The notes below the pieces were generated by a model. That model was not told the origin of the DNA, ran no database searches, and saw only the letters and a program-made list of their open reading frames with translations. This document shows, one piece after another, positions 61,434 to 64,000 of a DNA stretch of 64,000 nt (positions within the stretch are counted from its first letter, which is position 1; each line of letters begins with the position of its first letter). Source of the stretch: Pseudomonas fragi (GTDB taxonomy: Bacteria > Pseudomonadota > Gammaproteobacteria > Pseudomonadales > Pseudomonadaceae); contig NZ_CP104861.1 in the NCBI RefSeq assembly GCF_025426255.1, positions 2,294,001 to 2,358,000 on the forward strand, written 5' to 3'. The position numbers and the translations under genes were made by a program.

Positions 61434-62261
61434 TCAGCTGCGCAGGAACTCCAGGCACGCCTTGTTGAACAACTCGCGGTGTTCAACTTGCACCCAGTGG
61501 CCGCATCGGTTGAGCATGATAAAGCGCGCATTGGGTGCGTGGTTCAACACTTTGAGCGCGCCACTGGCGGGGTTGAAGTTATCGTCGGTGCCCCAGAATC
61601 CCAGAATGGGTGCCTGCAGTTCTTCGAGGCGTTCGGTCATGTTCGGCACCATCATGGTGGTAAACAGATTGCGCGGCTGGTGCACGGCCACGGCGACCCG
61701 TTCGGCCAGCAGATTGTCGTCCAGCTGCGAGCTGTCAAACAGTTGCAGGCTCATGATCCGGCGCATTTGCTCGATGCCCAGCGGGCCTGCGTTGTACAGC
61801 TCGACCATGCGTTGAATACCGACCATTTTGAAGTAGGTTTCGCGATCTTCAACGCCGCCGGGGGCCATCAGGATCAGTTTCTCGACACGCGCAGGCTCGG
61901 CCAACGCCAGGCCCAGGGCAATGGCGCCGCCCAAGGAGTTACCGAGCAGGGTCGCCCGTTTTACTCCGACAGCCTTGAGAAAACCCGACATGGCATTGAC
62001 GAAGAAATCGAGGTTGTACTGCGCATCTTCAGGCTTGTCGGAGCGCCCGAAACCCGGCAAATCCACCACCAGATTGCGAAAACCTGCGGCAACAAACTGC
62101 GGATAATTGCCTTTGAAATTGCTGTAACCGCTGGCGCCCGGGCCGCTGCCATGTAACCACAACACCACTGGGCCGCTGCCTTCGTCGAGAAAGTGCAGGC
62201 GCAGGCCGCTGTCCAGTGTCACAAAGTGGCCGATGGGCAGGGGAAGGTCTTGTTCAGTCAT
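61434..62261 (-). CDS. Meta-cleavage product hydrolase (HsaD/TesD/BphD-like)
   Basis: A 275-aa alpha/beta hydrolase. HGSGPGASGYSNFKGNYPQF (about residues 38-57) is the oxyanion block shared by BphD and HsaD. The triad is Ser in LLGNSLGGAI (about 107), Asp in FWGTDDNFNP and His in NRCGHWVQVEH. It cleaves the C-C bond of the ring-opened A/B product in the steroid pathway, giving the C/D-ring acid and a hydroxydienoate for TesE. The ATG at 62261 with GGAG upstream is preferred to an adjacent GTG. Confidence 0.87.
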   Translation of the reverse strand: MTEQDLPLPIGHFVTLDSGLRLHFLDEGSGPVVLWLHGSGPGASGYSNFKGNYPQFVAAGFRNLVVDLPGFGRSDKPEDAQYNLDFFVNAMSGFLKAVGVKRATLLGNSLGGAIALGLALAEPARVEKLILMAPGGVEDRETYFKMVGIQRMVELYNAGPLGIEQMRRIMSLQLFDSSQLDDNLLAERVAVAVHQPRNLFTTMMVPNMTERLEELQAPILGFWGTDDNFNPASGALKVLNHAPNARFIMLNRCGHWVQVEHRELFNKACLEFLRS

Positions 62262-62279
62262 CACTCAATCTCCAAAAAA

Positions 62280-63611
62280 TCAGGCTGTAGCCGCGTCAGC
62301 CAGCTGTGCTGGGGGCAGGGTCTTGTTCATCAGGTGGTTGCGATAGCGCGGCAAGGCCATGGCCAAAAACACCGAGGCAAATACCAGCAGCGAGACACAA
62401 GAGGCCAGGGCATAGCGCAAGCCTTCGTTGCCCAGGGTATGAGCGAAACCGTCACTGAGCATGCCGATCAACAGTGGGCCGACGCCGACGCCGAGCAGGG
62501 TCATGGCCATTACAAAAATCGCCGTGGCCTGGGCCAGCCGGGTGGCCGGGAACAGATGGGAAATCGCGCCCAGGCACGGTGTTGCCCACCATGTACCGAA
62601 GAAACTGAATACGCCGTAAAACAGGAAGGCGGTCGGCACCGGCGTGCTGCCTACATGGAACGCAGTGCCCACTGGCCACAGGAAATAAGCCAGCGCGAAC
62701 GGGATACTGATCAGCGTGCCCAGCAGCGGCACGCCGATTTGCCAGCCCTTGTCGCGACGCGCCAAGCGGTCACACAAAATGCCGCAGGTCAGGGTGCCGA
62801 ACGTAGCCCCGGCACCGCCCGCTACACCGGCCAGCAGCCCGGCGTCCTGCAGGCTCAAACCGTGGGAGCGGATCAGAAAGCTTGGGCTCCAGGTGCCGAT
62901 GGCATAACCGGCAATTGCTGCAGAGCCGCCGGTGAGCACTATCCATAGAAAGGACGGGGTCTGGAACAGTTCGCGCACGGTGACGGCCCAGTGTGCCTGC
63001 ACCACCTGATTGGGATTGACCAGCATCGCGGGTTTGGGCGCGCGCACGGTGAACAGTAGCAATAGGCCGAGAAAAATCCCTGGTGCACCGATAACCACAA
63101 ATGCAAAACGCCAGCCGTAATGCTGCGCGATCCAGCCGCCCAGCCCCAAGCCGAAAATCGCCCCCAGGCTTGAGCCGAGCATCAAGACTGACAGCGCGGT
63201 TGAACGGCGCTCGGGTGGGTACAGGTCCGAGACCATCGCCATGGACGGTGCCGTGCCACCGGCTTCACCGATAGCCACCCCGATCCGCGCCACCACCAGC
63301 ATCGAGAAGCTGGCTGCGAAGCCACAGAAAATGGTCATTACGCTCCAGGCGATGCAACTGAATGCGATGACTTTTTTGCGCCCGATACGGTCGGAAAGAC
63401 GTCCCAGCGGGAAGCCGAAAATTGTGTAAAACACCGCAAAGGTTACGCCTGACAGCAGGCCGATACCGGTGTCGGAAATGCCGAACTCGGCTTTTACCGG
63501 CTCGATCAAAATGGCCATCAGCAGCCGGTCGATATAGTTGAAGATATAGATGGCAGCCAAAACGCCTAGTGCGTAATGGGTTCGCCAGGTGGGGCGCAAG
63601 GGTATGGACAC
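62280..63611 (-). CDS. MFS transporter (paralogue of the one at 27569)
   Basis: A 443-aa, 12-segment transporter. The GRLSDRIGRKKVIAFSCI loop, LYPPERRSTALSVLMLGSSL and HYGWRFAFVVIGAPGIFLGL are close parallels of the first MFS gene. The GTG start has GGGAG 8 nt upstream. It is the first gene of a unit with the MCP hydrolase (18 bp gap) and the flavin oxidoreductase, and an operator copy lies 63 bp before it. Probable importer of a steroid acid. Confidence 0.87.
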   Translation of the reverse strand: MSIPLRPTWRTHYALGVLAAIYIFNYIDRLLMAILIEPVKAEFGISDTGIGLLSGVTFAVFYTIFGFPLGRLSDRIGRKKVIAFSCIAWSVMTIFCGFAASFSMLVVARIGVAIGEAGGTAPSMAMVSDLYPPERRSTALSVLMLGSSLGAIFGLGLGGWIAQHYGWRFAFVVIGAPGIFLGLLLLFTVRAPKPAMLVNPNQVVQAHWAVTVRELFQTPSFLWIVLTGGSAAIAGYAIGTWSPSFLIRSHGLSLQDAGLLAGVAGGAGATFGTLTCGILCDRLARRDKGWQIGVPLLGTLISIPFALAYFLWPVGTAFHVGSTPVPTAFLFYGVFSFFGTWWATPCLGAISHLFPATRLAQATAIFVMAMTLLGVGVGPLLIGMLSDGFAHTLGNEGLRYALASCVSLLVFASVFLAMALPRYRNHLMNKTLPPAQLADAATA

Positions 63612-63674
63612 GACGGGCTCTCCCGGTTTTTGTTCTAGTGAATCAGTTATTCCACGAACCGTGTGGCGAGTACA

Positions 63675-63690
63675 TCGTCCATTTAGACCA
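63675..63690. promoter_or_regulatory. Island operator copy 6
   Basis: TCGTCC-ATTT-AGACCA matches the dyad with one deviation (C for K). It lies 63 bp before the MFS start codon. Confidence 0.55.
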
Positions 63691-63723
63691 GCCGATCATA
63701 TTGCTGCACCTGCACCTGCACCT

Positions 63724-63855
63724 GTAGCCGCTGACGAGCTCCGCGAGGCTGCGTTCGGCGGCGCAGCCGTCGTAAAACCGGATATCGCAGTGAGTCTGAG
63801 GGGGTACGGCCGTTCCGCAACCGGACGCAGCCTCGTTCTACTCGTCAGCGGCTAC
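63724..63855. repeat. Inverted repetitive element, family 2
   Basis: GTAGCCGCTGACGAG (63724-63738) and CTCGTCAGCGGCTAC (63841-63855) are exact outer arms. Inside, GCGAGGCTGCGTTCGG and CCGGACGCAGCCTCG pair. A partial third copy (GGCGCAGCC...GTAAAGCCGGATTT) follows at about 63870-63896. Confidence 0.8.
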
Positions 63856-63927
63856 AAGGTGGGGTAGACGGCGCAGCCCTGGTAAAGCCGGATTTAACGG
63901 TGAGCCAGGAGCGCGGGCTCGGCTGCT

Positions 63928-63943
63928 TAGTCCCATCGGACGA
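63928..63943. promoter_or_regulatory. Island operator copy 7
   Basis: TAGTCC-CATC-GGACGA fits the consensus fully. No gene start is visible in the last 57 bases, so it probably controls a rightward gene beyond the window. The stretch 63612-64000 contains no gene, only operators and a repeat. Confidence 0.6.
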
Positions 63944-64000
63944 TGTTCAGCTTTTTTCTCCAGTCAATGATTGCTCCCATACACCGCCCAGGCTTTAGGG

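Overview
The window reads as a Pseudomonas chromosome, most likely of the P. fluorescens group. The core genes look pseudomonad (a FleN-type ATPase, murein L,D-transpeptidases, a DUF925 nucleotidyltransferase, tRNA-Gln), GC is high, and inverted pairs of the REP element GTGGGAGCGAGCCTGCTCGC are scattered between genes. All names come from reading motifs and gene order by eye; no database search was possible.

Region 1 (1-14.5 kb) is accessory DNA. It opens inside phage tail genes: the end of a collar-domain tail fibre with HxH motifs, a fibre-associated protein, and four overlapping baseplate/hub/spike genes. Next comes an AT-richer stretch with two unrecognised cargo genes (a possible HEPN plus zinc-ribbon protein at 5823-6611 and a 308-aa protein at 7150-8076), a 31-aa hydrophobic peptide gene with its own terminator, and several perfect palindromes. 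A tyrosine-integrase gene is broken by an IS66 remnant. It is followed by a P-loop kinase, a DUF925 protein, an orphan FleN paralogue, a membrane protein and tRNA-Gln(TTG).

Region 2 (14.5-26.3 kb) holds one minus-strand operon under a FadR-type GntR regulator. It encodes an ABC importer of the branched-chain amino acid type (binding protein, LivHMGF), an M20 carbamoylase/amidohydrolase and an amidase, which together look like uptake and hydrolysis of an amide or ureide. A GNAT acetyltransferase and two L,D-transpeptidases follow.

Region 3 (26.5-64 kb) is a large catabolic island best explained as bacterial steroid (probably bile-acid) degradation. It has two tandem ketosteroid dehydrogenase-like flavoproteins, a KshB-like reductase, an HsaA-like oxygenase with a flavin reductase fused to a MarR-like domain, an HsaD-like meta-cleavage hydrolase, and the hydratase/acylating aldehyde dehydrogenase/aldolase trio (TesEFG). 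An operon resembles the mycobacterial igr locus (MaoC-DUF35 fusion, MaoC, Ltp2-like aldolase, acyl-CoA dehydrogenases). There are also two CoA ligases (one FadD3-like), three SDRs, an enoyl-CoA hydratase, an Old-Yellow-Enzyme-type reductase, an aldehyde dehydrogenase, a Tat-exported amidase, a DUF1329 protein and two related MFS transporters. The KshA oxygenase component and the extradiol ring-cleavage dioxygenase are not in the window.

The most notable new signal is a 16-bp dyad, TMGTCY-N4-RGACKA, found seven times, always in intergenic DNA. Six copies lie 56-95 bp before start codons of the catabolic units; the seventh lies near the right edge. It looks like the operator of one regulator for the whole island, and that regulator is not encoded in the window. 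A HigBA toxin-antitoxin pair with its own perfect palindromic operator sits inside the island.
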